Shown: positions 10,140 through 23,160 of the stretch, piece after piece | How positions within the stretch are numbered: the stretch's first letter is position 1 | Layout of the letters: each line of letters starts with the position of its first letter | Assembly: GCF_052324685.1 (NCBI RefSeq) | Contig: NC_135212.1 | Location: forward strand, 47,192,825 to 47,256,824 | Length of the DNA stretch: 64,000 nucleotides | Reading direction: 5' to 3' | Origin: Brachyhypopomus gauderio | Taxonomy: Eukaryota; Chordata; Actinopteri; Gymnotiformes; Hypopomidae | Notes under the pieces: generated by a model | Database searches by the model: none | What the model saw: the letters and a program-made list of their open reading frames with translations, nothing else | What the model was told of the DNA's origin: nothing | Program-made: the position numbers and the translations under genes

Positions 10140-13126
10140 GAATTGGGGGCTTGTCCTCCTTTCTTTTGGCTCTTTGTTTGCTGCTTCTTTTGGTTTTGGC
10201 TGGTGGGTTTTGTTCTTTGTGGGTGGGGGTGTGTGTGTGTATGTAAAATGCCGGACTTTGACCTTACCCAGTTCACTGTTTATCCGACTCTTGAACAGTT
10301 TGATGATTGCCGCAAGGTTGACTTATTGTTGGTGGCTGATTTCTTTAGTGTGGATGTGCCTCGTTTGGCTCCCAAGAGAGAGATTAAGAGGATTTTGGAG
10401 GCACAGTTGGTTAAGGACGGGATCTTGCCAGACCGAGACAAATCGCCTGGTGTTGCACCGAGTTTGGCCCAGGGGCTGGAAGCAGCGGAGGCTGTAACCG
10501 ACTTCATGGCTAGGCCCAGCATGGAACCTGGTGTTTACCGTTCTCATGAGGTGGATCCTGTGCTAGCAGTGAAACTGAAGGAGCTAGAGCTGGAAATTAA
10601 GATACAGGAACGCGAGGCAGAGCTACTCAGAGTCAGGGGGTTGCAAGTGGAGGCTGACAAAGAGATTACCCTGAAGAGGTTGAGTATGGGCTTGGAGAAA
10701 CCTATACCTCATCCTCGGAAGGTATCCTCACCAGCACCAGTTCCCCTTTCTCACGTGAGTTCACCAGTCCCTATGCCTCGTTCCTCACGTACATCTACAA
10801 GTCCCGCAAGCCCAACCGTGAGTACTGCTTTTGATGTCAGTAGACATATTGGCCTAGTTCCTGTGTTCAGGGAAAATGAGGTAGATGCCTATTTCCCCAT
10901 TTTTGAGCGCATAGCCACCACACTTAGTTGGCCACAGAGTCTTTGGTCGCTGCTGCTACAGTGTAAACTTGTAGGAAAAGCGCAGGAAGTGTGTTCCTCT
11001 CTGTCTCTTGAACAGAGCTTAGATTATGACATTGTAAAATCCACTATATTGAAAGCATACGAGTTAGTACCTGAAGCCTATCGACAGAACTTCAGGCGTC
11101 TGGCTAAAACCCAGAGCCAGACCTTTGTTGAGTTTGCTAGAGAGAAATCTCTCCTATTTGATAAGTGGTGTGCAGCCTGCAGTGTAACAACTCTTGATCA
11201 ACTCAAAGAGCTTGTGTTGCTAGAAGAGTTTAAGAATTGCCTTCCTGAGAAAATGGTGGTCTACCTTAATGAACAGAAGGTAGTTAATTTGTCTTCTGCT
11301 GCTACATTGGCAGACGAATTTGTGCTGACACACAAAACTGTATTTCATTTAACTCCCCGAAGTGTAAACCCTAGTCGACCTGTTATGTCCAGACCTGTTG
11401 CTTCTTCAAAGTCTCGGAAAACACTTCAGCCACAGACAAACGGGAATGTTTTTATTGTCATATGCAAGGCCATCTCATTGCTGCATGTCCTACTTTGAAG
11501 CGTAAAAATGATCGTCAAAACCCTACTGTGAAGAAAGTCAATGCTTTTAGTTCCAGCACTACAGAGGAGACACTAGGATGTCGAGCAATATGATCGCAAC
11601 ATAGTCTTAAACGTCTGATGGAAGCGTTCGAGAGCTCCCTGGGACTCAGGATGATAAGCACTCGACACTTGGTGCTGTATATGCAGATCTGACATAACTT
11701 GAGCAAAGAGTTTTGACATGAAATTGGACCCTTGGTCCGATTGTACACATTTTGGCAAACCGAAGGTAGTACAAAATTTTACAAGGGCTTTTATTACAGA
11801 TCTTGACTTCAACGAGCGTAATGGAATGGCCTCAGGAAACCTTGTAGCAGCACACATTATGGTCAGAAGGTAAGTATTTCCTGAACGAGACTTCGGTAAA
11901 GGTCCAACACAGTCTATCAACAACCGTTCAAATGGATCTCCTACCACAGGTATGGGACAGAGAGGAGCAGAAGGAATGGCCTGATTTGGCTTCCCAACAA
12001 GTTGACAGGTATGGCAAGACCGACAATGACTAACAACATCAGATTTCATTGCTGGCCAAAAGAAATGCTGCAATAGGCGCTGAACTGTTTTTCGAATGCC
12101 TAAATGACCCGACAAGGGGTGGTCATGGGCTAAGGACAAAACATGCGTTCTAAATGGTTGGGGAACTACTATTTGGTGCACATCATCCCACACACCTCTG
12201 GCATTTGCTGGAGACCATTTTCTCATCAGGACGCCATCTGTATAAAAATATGTCACACGAGTGTCTAGTGAGAGAGGGTTTTCCGTAACTGCATTAAAGA
12301 AAGGGACCAGGCTTGGATCAGCCCTTTGTGCTCTGATTAATGCTGTTCTAGTAACAGGAGGAGGAACACTGGACTCCTCTACTTGTGATCCCAACTCACG
12401 TTTGCTAATATCCCTTGTCACATCAGGAACAGGGCTAGGGGGCACAACAGGGTTAGGATTCATAAATGTCTCTGCCAAATCTATGTCACCGAATTTACGT
12501 GCCTGTGCACGAGTCAACACACATGTAGGAAACACTGCATCAAGGTCTTTATCGAGTGAAACATCCACAGGTTCATCTACCACTTCTGGTAGAGTGAACA
12601 GTGTACCACCAGCAAGATCATTGCCCAGAATATACGACACACCTGTGACAGGCAGTTTAGAACTGACCGCAACTTTAACATAGCCAGTAAGTGCCTCAGT
12701 ACATAGATATACACGATGCAGAGGAACCCTAAGTACTCCAAGTTCTATTCCTTGGACAAGCACATCACTACCACAATAAGACTCTGCAGAGAATGGCAAC
12801 ACACTCTCCAAAATAAATGACTGAGCAGCCCCAGTGTCCCGTAGGATGGATATGGGCTGTTTATGTGTACAATCCTCAGTTAGTGAGGTAGTCCCAGAAA
12901 ACACAAATGGTTTAAACACAGGGTCTACTGTGGCTGAAACAGTGGCTCGACATCCTAGTGTCTCCTCTGTAGTGCTGGAACTAAAAGCATTGACTTTCTT
13001 CACACGTAGGGTTTTGACGATCATTTTTACGCTTCAAAGTAGGACATGCAGCAATGAGATGGCCTTGCATATGACAATAAAAACATTCCCATTTGTCTGT
13101 GGCTGAAGTGTTTTCCCGAGACACAC
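9476..13126. mobile_element. Ty3/gypsy-like (Gmr1-type) LTR element, rearranged fossil (unit B1)
   Basis: One LTR is seen (9476-10139, TGTTA...TAACA), followed by a primer-binding-like tgggggcttgtcc that matches tRNA-Pro in the B3 copy (tgggggctcgtcc). A plus-strand gag-like region follows, with a SCAN-related capsid block. A minus-strand region carries the gag zinc-finger end, an aspartic protease (DTGAAQS) and an integrase (H2C2 zinc finger, DDE core). The two parts lie head to head and overlap as a short inverted repeat. Integrase directly after protease is the order known for Gmr1-like elements. I see no reverse transcriptase and no second LTR: the element is broken. It is shared by B1, B2 and B3, so it predates their duplication. 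Confidence 0.8.
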
Positions 13127-13387
13127 ATTGAGTACTTATTGAGTACTTAGATTACCACTAAAACCGCAGATAGCACTTCTTGTCCTTTGCATTGTATGCT
13201 TATGAATGTCTATTTTTATTTGCTCTTGTAGGTATCGTTTTTTTTATTCCTGTTTAAGTTTGAGCCTATGTCTCTATGTCATACTAGGTAATGGCATCAA
13301 GTCCTGTAGTGGTAGTAGTCAGGTCTAAAGCACTTAGCAAATCGCTCTAGATGAGAGTGGCTGCTAAATGGCTAAAAAAGTAAATGT
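13127..13387 (+). mobile_element. L2 LINE 3' end (unit B1)
   Basis: This is the continuation of the L2 tail after the gypsy-like insertion. It starts with a tandem 11-bp duplication (attgagtactt twice) that is single in unit C1. Confidence 0.75.
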
Positions 13388-14719
13388 TGTACTTAGACTT
13401 CATATCTGAACTGTCCTGTTCCTTGTGTACCTTGTGATTCATCTGGTCTTGCAAAGTTTTGCAAATGCACAAGCTGAGATCTGGATATCAGGCAATCTGT
13501 GATCCAGGTGATGTTGGTGGCATATCATTTAGCTTTTCACCAAGTGAAGGATTTGACTCCATACCTCTTTACAAGGCTTCTTCCACATCTTAGCATTGAA
13601 AGGCTTTGCCTTGAAATAGTCAAAAACATAGGGTCTCTCAGTACTCTATTTTAAGAAAGATGTAACTACCACCCACATAGATGCACACAAAAAAGGACGG
13701 GTCAAGTATTTTAGAAAGCCTTTAATTGCAGAATTTACCAGAGATCCAGACATGTGTCAAATGTACATGACTTCTTCCTCAGTGTTATCATGAATCCTCC
13801 TGACAATGTGGGTCTCCTACAAAAATAGGAGTCCACGCGACAATTTATACCTTGGAATCTAGTATTTTTAGTATTGATCAAAACATTTAGTGAGGTCAAA
13901 CTCCAAATTGGCAGAGATGTCCAATACATGTATAGAATAACTTCATGTTCAAACCTTAATTTCTATAAAAAGGTTGAACATGGTCTTTCAGGAAAAAATA
14001 AATAAATATGCCCCTCCCCGGCACAACACCCATCATGTCCGAGTCTATATAATATAGCAATGGACAGAAAATTGAAACTTCCCCACAAGCTGTAAAAATA
14101 TTGAAATTCATTTTTGGGTGAAAAATTACTGAAGATGGTTCAGAATTGAGGTTCATGTCAATTCTAGAAGAATTACACATTCACTGGAGAGAATTCCCAA
14201 AGAAAGTCCTTCTACACATGGAAACCCATTTGGAGTAATGGGTATCATGTTGCCCATAGGCAATGAAGTAGTGGTGCAATGCTGTGGCTGTTGTCCTGAC
14301 CTCTCCTTGCACCAGAGAGTTCAGGTTAAGGGGAAGACTGCACAATAGGCTGCCATTTCCATTAGCATGTGACGGGATGTAAAAAAAGGTACAGGAATCG
14401 GTGTGACCTCATTCCTTGGAAGGTGCCACTCTAGCCCAATGCTTCAATGATGGACAAGCTAAAATCAGTACCAACCACCCAAATGCAGACCCCTATTGAC
14501 AGGGAGCATTGAATCCTGAGCATGAGGAAATGCTAGTCTGCTATGAATACCTAGAAGGCTAGCCTTGTACACAAGGCCATAGAGGCACAAGCATACAAGT
14601 TTAAAGACCCTGGATTAAGCACTCTAACCATAATGCAAACTAGTTGTGGAAGTAGACCTACAACAGATTCAGCCCAATTGCATAGCAACACAGGACAGGT
14701 TGTCGAGTCACAGTACTAG
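13388..14719. other. Unit spacer downstream of zp3 (B1), no recognised gene
   Basis: Same spacer as 3932-5264, nearly identical. It carries the variant ctgacctctcc, shared with B2; the other units read ctgacccctcc. No gene recognised. Confidence 0.6.
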
Positions 14720-14738
14720 TTTATTTCAATCAAGACCA

Positions 14739-16656
14739 TCAAGCACTCTCCTTAACCATGATGGGTCCAAGGATTACTTCTCCTTCCAGCAGAGTACCTG
14801 CAAAAAAAAAAAAAAAAAAAAAAAAAGGGGTAGGGATTTAGGCTCCGCTTGCAAGTCCACGTCACCTCTAGTCCAAGCTGCAGACCTTCTCCAAGAATGA
14901 TCAGGTACTGGCAGAGCATGGCATGCACGTACCTTTGTCCTCAGACAAGTCTCGCCCCTTCCGGGAGCTACAGGTGGTGTCGCAACAGCCACACACCTGG
15001 TCAAGACCATACGCTGCAGTCCACCTGTGAAGCCAGAATAGCCAAGCTTACCAGCTAGGCCTCACCAGTAACCTGCTGGTTTCAGAACCACAGCCACATA
15101 CCTGTTGCTAGAGAACGAACAAGCTTTGTGCTCAGGATCAGCAGCGTAAGAAGCTGGAGTTGCCTTCATAAAGCATGTGAAGTAGAGCTGGAAAGACAGG
15201 GGTTAGTTCAGACAGCCAGTCATTCTACTCACCCCCCCCCCCCCCCCCCCACCAAACATGCTTACATACCAAACCACTGTTGTCCTGCTGAAACCTGAAT
15301 GCCTCCAACTGAAACCTCAGCTTGTCTGCTTCAGTTTGGGGCAGGAAGTGAGAATGGGAACCTGTGAGCTTGGCATCAATCAGGCACCTGCAATCATTTG
15401 TGCAGTCAGACCACAACTAGCTGATCTCTACAGCCATCACAAAGCCCACAAGGAAGCCACTCACCCATGGTTATCTATGAAGGCATAACTAGGGACTGCA
15501 TTCACATCAGGAAACACAGTGGCCACACAGGTGTCCAGATACACACGAAGGGGCACGTGGTAGAACTGAATTACAGATGCCTCAACACTGATCACATCAT
15601 GCAGGAAGTACTGGTTGGAGAGCCTTTCAGACGTCCAGTCATCTGGAGAAGAAACCTCATTAGGTCCAGTTCAGGCACAGCTCATCAGTAGGTATGGTGT
15701 AGCCATGGGACAAACCTGTCATGAGTCTCAGGGAGAAGACAAGCTGTTCCTCAGCAACTTGGGTAGAAGCATATGGGATCCAGGCAGGCATCAGAGCATT
15801 GCTGCTTACATTGTGGAACCTACAAAGCATTTTATGGCCATCAGATTGAACAGAGCCTTCCAAATAATACTGAACATCACATCTGGTAGGGTCCAATACC
15901 TTGGATAGTGACACTCGATGCGAACCTCAGCACCAACGGTTCTCACAATAGGAGTGTGAGCAAAATTGTGGGGAACATAGCGGACGTAGAAGACGTAGAC
16001 CAGCTCATCTGGAGTCATCTGTTAAGAAAGAAGTGGTGTTATTGCATGCAGGTTTAAAGCAGCACTGAAGCATTCACTTCATAGACACTCACACTGGTAG
16101 TACTGTTGCAGGCCTGCAGTGCTGACTGGAAGATGAGGACTTGAGCAGCACGGTCCTCCCCACTGACGGCACAGTTTCCCAGGGTGATCTCAGATGGATT
16201 TATCAGCTCACCGGTTCCAAACAGGTCCTTCTTGACCTCCACATGTATGCCAGTCTCACCACACTCTGCTGCTACACTTGCAGTAGGAACAGGGGGGCTC
16301 ATCTGAAACTGCATTAGTGGCTGTCTTGCTGGTAGTTGAGGGTCATTGGGGAAGTGCCATGCCACCTGCTTCACAGGTCCCTGAAATACTTGCTGGGACT
16401 GAACGTTGGAAGGCTGCTGCACAGGTATCTGCACAGGATTCCAAGACTGCTGGCTAAATGATCCTTGGACAGGCCCTGTGGGGTTAGAAACGTGGCTCCC
16501 CTGAGATGACCCTCCAGCTACCACTTGCCTTCTTGCTTGTTGCTGCAAATTAGATTGTAGTCCAGTTGGAAGTTGGGATCTGACCATTCCTGCTTGCCAT
16601 GCCTCAGATACCACCAGCAAAATCACCACACAAAGGCCCACTTTGCCTAAACCCAT
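14739..16656 (-). CDS. zp3: Zona pellucida glycoprotein 3 (zp3), copy 2, intact
   Basis: Same 8-exon, 439-residue ZP3 as copy 1. Exons: 16093-16656, 15900-16018, 15716-15819, 15465-15642, 15270-15387, 15102-15187, 14933-15024, 14739-14797. It is type B: G48 and M115 in the Q/P-rich region, plus a synonymous change in the codon after C162. The poly-T at the exon 8 acceptor is the longest of the six (25). Intron 5 holds a run of 19 C on the plus strand, against 7 in copies 1, 3, 4 and 5 and 11 in copy 6. All splice sites and the twelve cysteines are kept. Confidence 0.93.
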
Positions 16657-17357
16657 TGTAAATCTCCCTAGAGTCTCCAGACATACTCAACCTGCCTGGT
16701 CTTTCTCTTTTTGTACAATATTGTAGGCTCACACCTCCAATCCCTTTCTAATAGGATTAATGTCCTTCTGAGCCTGTTGAGTCATGTATTACTCTGACTC
16801 ACAGCTGACAGCAATTAAGTCTTTTCATTTAAATCTTGGAGTTAATTGACCCATACCATGAATGAACTGAGCACTATTGGGTATTGGACATATATCAAAT
16901 CAACACATACAGTTTGCTAAATAAATTAATAAGTTAGTAAAGTTAGTAGTTTAGTATTTTCACACAACACTATTGCACACCATTGTAATATACATCAAAT
17001 CCTTATACATGAATGTAACTTGTGGATAAATATTGCATGACTTGATTTGCTGTAATATTTTTTGTGAGACATTTAATTTATCCCTCATACAGAAGACAAG
17101 ACATTAACCAAAGAGGCTAAATTACAGATGCTTCAACATTGATGATATTGTTCAGGAATTACTGATTCAAGGGAATTTCATTCAACTTGAAAATAAACCT
17201 AATTCGAAGGTCCAGATCATGCAAAGACTTGATTAATTAGCTCTGAAACCGTTATATAAATATGTCCTGCACCATACATATAAATTAATTAATTAGGTGG
17301 AAATTAGGGCCCTGTCCTGCCATTGGTTGGTCATAAAGAACAATATGAGCTGACATG
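16657..17357 (-). promoter_or_regulatory. zp3 copy 2 5' flank / candidate promoter
   Basis: Same layout as copy 1, with the E-box CAGCTG at 16802-16807. The flank ends at the hAT-like insertion, about 700 bp upstream of the start, so the proximal promoter is undisturbed. Confidence 0.45.
17118..17215 (-). pseudogene. Decayed zp3 exon 4 relic (unit B1)
   Basis: Copy of the relic described at 7643-7740, carried along in the unit. Confidence 0.68.
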
Positions 17358-18367
17358 TAGTGATGGGCAAATGAAGCCTCTTGAAGCAATGAAGCTTTCC
17401 AACCCTTTGCTTTGCAAAAAGGTTCATTACTCGAGGCTTCATTCATCACTCACTAGTGACATCTGCTGGTGAAACTGTAACAGCCTCGTCATTCAGTTGG
17501 ATCATACTTTCAACAATTTGTAAATGCAATACTGTCACAAAGTTTCCATCAAACTCATGTTTAGTAACAGGAGAATCAATTAAATCATACTTAATTGTCA
17601 TGTTTTAATTATTAAAATGATTTGTAGCCAATCTAATCCTTGACCATTAGTGGTTGTGTTGGGTTTTCTTGTATGTCATGAACGTAGTTGACAATGAAGA
17701 TATGTTGTACTTTACTATATTGGGAATTGAGTGGTTGTTGAGGCAGACTGAATATTTTGAGTTAGAAACTGATAAAAAAAAACAAAATGTGTTTTAAATA
17801 ATTGCTTCTTGGGGGTTCTAGATCTGGTTTGGTAGTCATGGCCTGGTGGTTAGGGAAGGGAAGTGGTTATGGAACTGGTCTTGTAACCGGAGGGTCGTGG
17901 GTTCGATTCCCAGACCTGAGGCCATGACTGAGGCGCCCCTTAACCCTCAATTGTTCACTTATATAAAAATGAGATAAAATGTAAGTCGCTCTGGATAAGG
18001 GCGTCTGCCAAATGTAAAATGTTTTTAACATTACAAATAAGGTTTGCCTCTTCCAATGGTTTTTAGTCTGTTTTTGATGTGTGAATCTGATGTACATCCT
18101 GATCAAACAAAAAGAATTTAGAACGTTCCAGATTTTAAATTTAACCACCTTCTACAACACGAAGCAACAGGGTTCATAGCGCTTTTATTTTGAAAAACGA
18201 TACGCAAAATGAAGCAATGACGTGGCCGATGTAATGCGAGGCCTCGTTTGTTGCTGATCACGTGATTTTGCTCAATCTAACACAAGCTCCGAAGCGGGGC
18301 TTCATCGGACACGCCCCTTTTTACTCGGTACACGCTTCGAAGCGTAGCTTCAGATGTCCCATCACTA
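17358..18367. mobile_element. Complete non-autonomous hAT-like DNA transposon
   Basis: The 1010-bp element has terminal inverted repeats tagtgatggg / cccatcacta, flanked by an exact 8-bp target duplication ctgacatg (17350-17357 and 18368-18375). The 8-bp duplication and subterminal gaagc/gcttc words fit the hAT superfamily. I see no transposase frame. The empty site (gagctgacatggtgg) survives at the borders before B1, B2, B3 and C1. It holds a nested SINE at 17838-18020. Confidence 0.88.
17838..18020 (+). repeat. tRNA-derived SINE nested in the hAT-like element
   Basis: The head is tRNA-like (gcctggtggttagggaaggg, with B box ggttcgattcc at 17900-17910). A short body follows, then the conserved fish SINE/L2 tail gtaagtcgctctggataagg and gcgtctgccaaatg. 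It is a retroposed SINE, not a functional tRNA. Confidence 0.8.
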
Positions 18368-18630
18368 CTGACATGGTGGAAAGCAGTTATTGTCTGGCAG
18401 GACATGACTACAGGGAGACAATGGAAGGATTTAAGTCCATGGAAGGGGTAGACAAAATATTCTACAATGCTGGAAATCTTACTGGTGCAGTTATCATGAT
18501 ACATGTTCTGGGTATTTATTGTATTTCCTGCTTCTTTGACCCATTTCACACTCTTGTGTTGTCACACATAGTTAGCATTGTGCTGCAATGTAAAGAGATC
18601 TCCTTCCATTCATTTCAGCCATCATCAACA

Positions 18631-19951
18631 GCTCCTACATTTTGGGACATGTACCTAGTGTGTCCAAGAGAGCCAGGTTGGTACCTATATTGAAGAAGGC
18701 AACACTTGACAGCTCCGACATAAGCACCTACAGACCAGGATCACTTCTCTCTTTTTTCCCCAAAACTCTGGAACAAGAAAAATCAATGATCAATTATCTC
18801 TTTTCCTCACCCAGAACCAACCCCATTATTCCAATCAGTCTGGCTTCAAATAGGCACACTCAACAGAAATGTCCCTCAAAGCAGTGACTCCAAAGCCTCA
18901 AGCTGCCAATTCTGACAAGCTATCATAAGTCTTAATTCTTCTAGATCTTTCAGCGGCAGTTGGCACCGTTATCCACAACATCCTCCTCTCTGTTATTTCT
19001 AGCCTCGCTGTGACTGGCTCAACCTGGAAATGGTTACAGTCATATCTGGAAGAACGGTTGTATCAGGTAACATGGAGAGGATCTATATCCAATCCATGTA
19101 TCCTCTCCAACGGAGTCCCCCAAGGCTCAGCCTAAGGCCCTCTTTTCTTTGTATAGTCAGGTAACACGGTTTCTTTTCATTTCTCCTATCATTGCTATGC
19201 TAATGACACCCAACTAATTCCATCATTTCCATATTCAGACACCCAGGTTTCTGGGCTTATTTCAGCATGCTTGGCAGATATTGCTTCCTGGATGACCACT
19301 CACCACCCGAGGCTCTAACCCTAGCAAAACAAGCTTCTGTACTTTCCAGGAATCCCAAACCTTCACAAGGACGTCACAATTTCATTTGAGAACACCCAGT
19401 TATCACCGTCAGAAACTACTTGAAGCCTGGGTGTAACTTTGGACAACCAGTTGTCTTTCTCAACACTTTTCAACCCTCACCAGGTGCTGCAGATTTCTCC
19501 TCTGCAACATACAGATAATATGACCTTTTCTTTCACAGGAAGGTACTCAGGTGCTTGTGCAGTCTCTCATCATCTCAAAACTAGAATACTGCAACTCTCC
19601 ACTTGCACGTCTTCCTCTATGGGTCATCAGATCTCTACAACTGATCCAGAATGCAGCAGCATGACTGGTCTTCAATGTCCTCTTCACTGGCTCCCAGTAC
19701 CTGCACGCATCAGATAGAAAAATTTGATCCTTGAAAAAGAAAGGACTAGCCTTTCCCTACATAATGACCATGGTCAAAGCCCAACCTGTACGACGAGCAC
19801 TCCGAATCTGAAGTATGGCTTGACTTGAAAGACCATGCTTAAAGTCTCACGAACGACAAACCTCATGACTCTTCTCTGTCCTGGCTCAGAGATGGTGAAA
19901 CAATCTTCTGCAAGCTATTCGGACTGCAGAATCTCTTGTGGTCTTCAAACG
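18631..19951 (+). mobile_element. Decayed L2-clade LINE, reverse transcriptase part (unit A2)
   Basis: Near-identical duplicate of 752-2072 (offset 17,879), with the same A-type variants. The 255 bases before it (18376-18630) have no recognisable content. Confidence 0.8.
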
Positions 19952-20209
19952 TCAAGTCAAGTCAAGTCAAGATAACTTTATTGTCAAAAATCTATGTAAC
20001 AAGGTTAACACAGAAGTTTGAAATTGCGTTTGGCCAGTTCCAATGTGCAGTTTAGCAACATATATTGATAATCACTCACTAACTCACTTACACACACACA
20101 CATACACACACAAGCAGTGCAAATTAACATACTGTTACAGAATATTAACATAGTAATACACACACACACACACACACACACACAGTGTGCAGTAAAAAAA
20201 CAAAGGCTA

Positions 20210-20245
<36 letters not shown>

Positions 20246-21526
20246 GCAGTAAAAGGGCTAAAATACTAGACAATAGGTAGGTATACATACATACACATAG
20301 CAGCAGAAAGGACAGTCAGTGGTCAAGTAGTTGGATGTAATATGTAAGGTGCAAGGGTAAAGTGCAAGGTGCATGATGAAATAAATGGAATGATTATGAG
20401 TAACTTTGGAATGTTTATGTAGTTCTCATCAGTGTGTTGATGAGTCTGATGGCTTGTGGAAAGAAGCTGTTTCCCAGTCTGGTGGTACGGGACCGTACGC
20501 TACGGTAGCGCTTCCCTGATGGGAGTATTGAAAACAGTTTGTGTGCTGGGTGTGTTGGATCTTTAGTGATGTTCATTGCTCTCCTGAAGCAGTGTGAGGT
20601 GTACAGATCCTTGATGGCTGGTAAGGGTGATCTGATGATCTTTTCTGCAGTCCTCACCACCCTCTGTAGTGCCTTCTTGTCTGCAGATAGACAGCTGCCA
20701 TGCCAGACAGAGAGGTTGCTGGTCAGGATGCTTTCAATAGCACCCCTGTAGAAGGTGGTGAGTGCGGATGTGGGCAGGTCGGCCCTTCTCATCCTCCGCA
20801 GGAAGTGGAGTCGTGTCTGTGCTTTCTTGACCAGGGCGGTGGTGTTTGTAGACCATGTGAGATCATCTGTGATGTGCACTCCCAGGAACTTTGTGCTTTT
20901 CACAGATTCCACAGCACTGCCATTTATGATGAGTGGGATGTGTGTTTGTTGTTTTTTCCTAAAGTCCACAGTTATTTCTTTTGTTTTGTTGACGTTGAGA
21001 AGCAGGTTGTTCTTCTCACACCAGTTAATGAGTTGCTGTACCTCCTCTCTGTATGCTGAGTCATCGTTGTCAGTGATGAGACCCACCACTGTTGTGTCGT
21101 CGGCAAATTTGATGATGTGATTTGTATCAAATCTGGCACAGCAGTCGTGGGTCATCAGCGTGAACAGCAGGGGAGATAGCACACATCCTTGCGGGACCCC
21201 GGTGTTTATGATGGTGGTCGCTGAGGAGTTATTTCCAACTCTGACTGTCTGTGGTCTATTTGTGAGAAAGTCCAGCAGCCAGTTGCACAGTGAGGTGCTG
21301 ATACCTATTTGACTTAGCTTGTTCACTAGGTGTTGGGGGATGACAGTGTTGAACGCAGAGCTGAAGTCAATGAACAGCAGCCGTGCATGACTGTTTTTGT
21401 TCTCCAGATGAGCCAGGCATAGATGGAGTGCTGTTGCTATAGCATCATCAGTGGAGCGCCCGGGGCGATAAGCAAATTGATATGGGTCCAGAGTAGTGGG
21501 GATGGTGGATGTTAAGTGGGCCTTTA
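19952..21526 (-). mobile_element. Rex1/CR1-type LINE, 5'-truncated (unit A2)
   Basis: Duplicate of the LINE at 2073-3649, with the same 5' truncation point and the same right-flank duplication. It was therefore copied with the unit rather than inserted again. The open reverse transcriptase fragment ends at about 20415, and the FADD motif is kept. Confidence 0.8.
20155..20242. repeat. (CA)n microsatellites in LINE 3' UTR (unit A2)
   Basis: Two CA tracts, 2 bp shorter in total than in unit A1. Confidence 0.9.
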
Positions 21527-21538
21527 GACTGAAGTCGT

Positions 21539-21808
21539 AGACTGAAGTCACCTGTTTATTGAGTACTTAGATTACCACTAAAACCGCAGATAGCACTTCT
21601 TGTCCTTTGCATTGTATGCTTATGAATGTCTATTTTTATTTGCTCTTGTAGGTATCGTTTTTTTTTATTCCTGTTTAAGTTTGAGCCTATGTCTCTATGT
21701 CATACTAGGTAATGGCATCAAGTCCTGTAGTGGTAGTAGTCAGGTCTAAAGCACTTAGCAAATCGCTCTAGATGAGAGTGGCTGCTAAATGGCTAAAAAA
21801 GTAAATGT
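21539..21808 (+). mobile_element. L2 LINE 3' end (unit A2)
   Basis: Duplicate of 3662-3931. Confidence 0.75.
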
Positions 21809-23141
21809 TGTACTTAGACTTCATATCTGAACTGTCCTGTTCCTTGTGTACCTTGTGATTCATCTGGTCTTGCAAAGTTTTGCAAATGCACAAGCTGAGA
21901 TCTGGATATCAGGCAATCTGTGATCCAGGTGATGTTGGTGGCATATCATTTAGCTTTTCACCAAGTGAAGGATTTGACTCCATACCTCTTTACAAGGCTT
22001 CTTCCACATCTTAGCATTGAAAGGCTTTGCCTTGAAATAGTCAAAAACATAGGGTCTCTCAGTACTCTATTTTAAGAAAGATGTAACTACCACCCACATA
22101 GATGCACACAAAAAAGGACGGGTCAAGTATTTTAGAAAGCCTTTAATTGCAGAATTTACCAGAGATCCAGACATGTGTCAAATGTACATGACTTCTTCCT
22201 CAGTGTTATCATGAATCCTCCTGACAATGTGGGTCTCCTACAAAAATAGGAGTCCACGCGACAATTTATACCTTGGAATCTAGTATTTTTAGTATTGATC
22301 AAAACATTTAGTGAGGTCAAACTCCAAATTGGCAGAGATGTCCAATACATGTATAGAATAACTTCATGTTCAAACCTTAATTTCTATAAAAAGGTTGAAC
22401 ATGGTCTTTCAGGAAAAAATAAATAAATATGCCCCTCCCCCGGCACAACACCCATCATGTCCGAGTCTATATAATATAGCAATGGACAGAAAATTGAAAC
22501 TTCCCCACAAGCTGTAAAAATATTGAAATTCATTTTTGGGTGAAAAATTACTGAAGATGGTTCAGAATTGAGGTTCATGTCAATTCTAGAAGAATTACAC
22601 ATTCACTGGAGAGAATTCCCAAAGAAAGTCCTTCTACACATGGAAACCCATTTGGAGTAATGGGTATCATGTTGCCCATAGGCAATGAAGTAGTGGTGCA
22701 ATGCTGTGGCTGTTGTCCTGACCCCTCCTTGCACCAGAGAGTTCAGGTTAAGGGGAAGACTGCACAATAGGCTGCCATTTCCATTAGCATGTGACGGGAT
22801 GTAAAAAAAGGTACAGGAATCGGTGTGACCTCATTCCTTGGAAGGTGCCACTCTAGCCCAATGCTTCAATGATGGACAAGCTAAAATCAGTACCAACCAC
22901 CCAAATGCAGACCCCTATTGACAGGGAGCATTGAATCCTGAGCATGAGGAAATGCTAGTCTGCTATGAATACCTAGAAGGCTAGCCTTGTACACAAGGCC
23001 ATAGAGGCACAAGCATACAAGTTTAAAGACCCTGGATTAAGCACTCTAACCATAATGCAAACTAGTTGTGGAAGTAGACCTACAACAGATTCAGCCCAAT
23101 TGCATAGCAACACAGGACAGGTTGTCGAGTCACAGTACTAG
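21809..23141. other. Unit spacer downstream of zp3 (A2), no recognised gene
   Basis: Duplicate of 3932-5264. No gene recognised. Confidence 0.6.
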
Positions 23142-23160
23142 TTTATTTCAATCAAGACCA

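Noticed and set aside
17880-17945. tRNA-like sequence with a B box
   Set aside because: It is the head of a SINE, with a SINE tail and no cloverleaf I could close. Not a tRNA gene.
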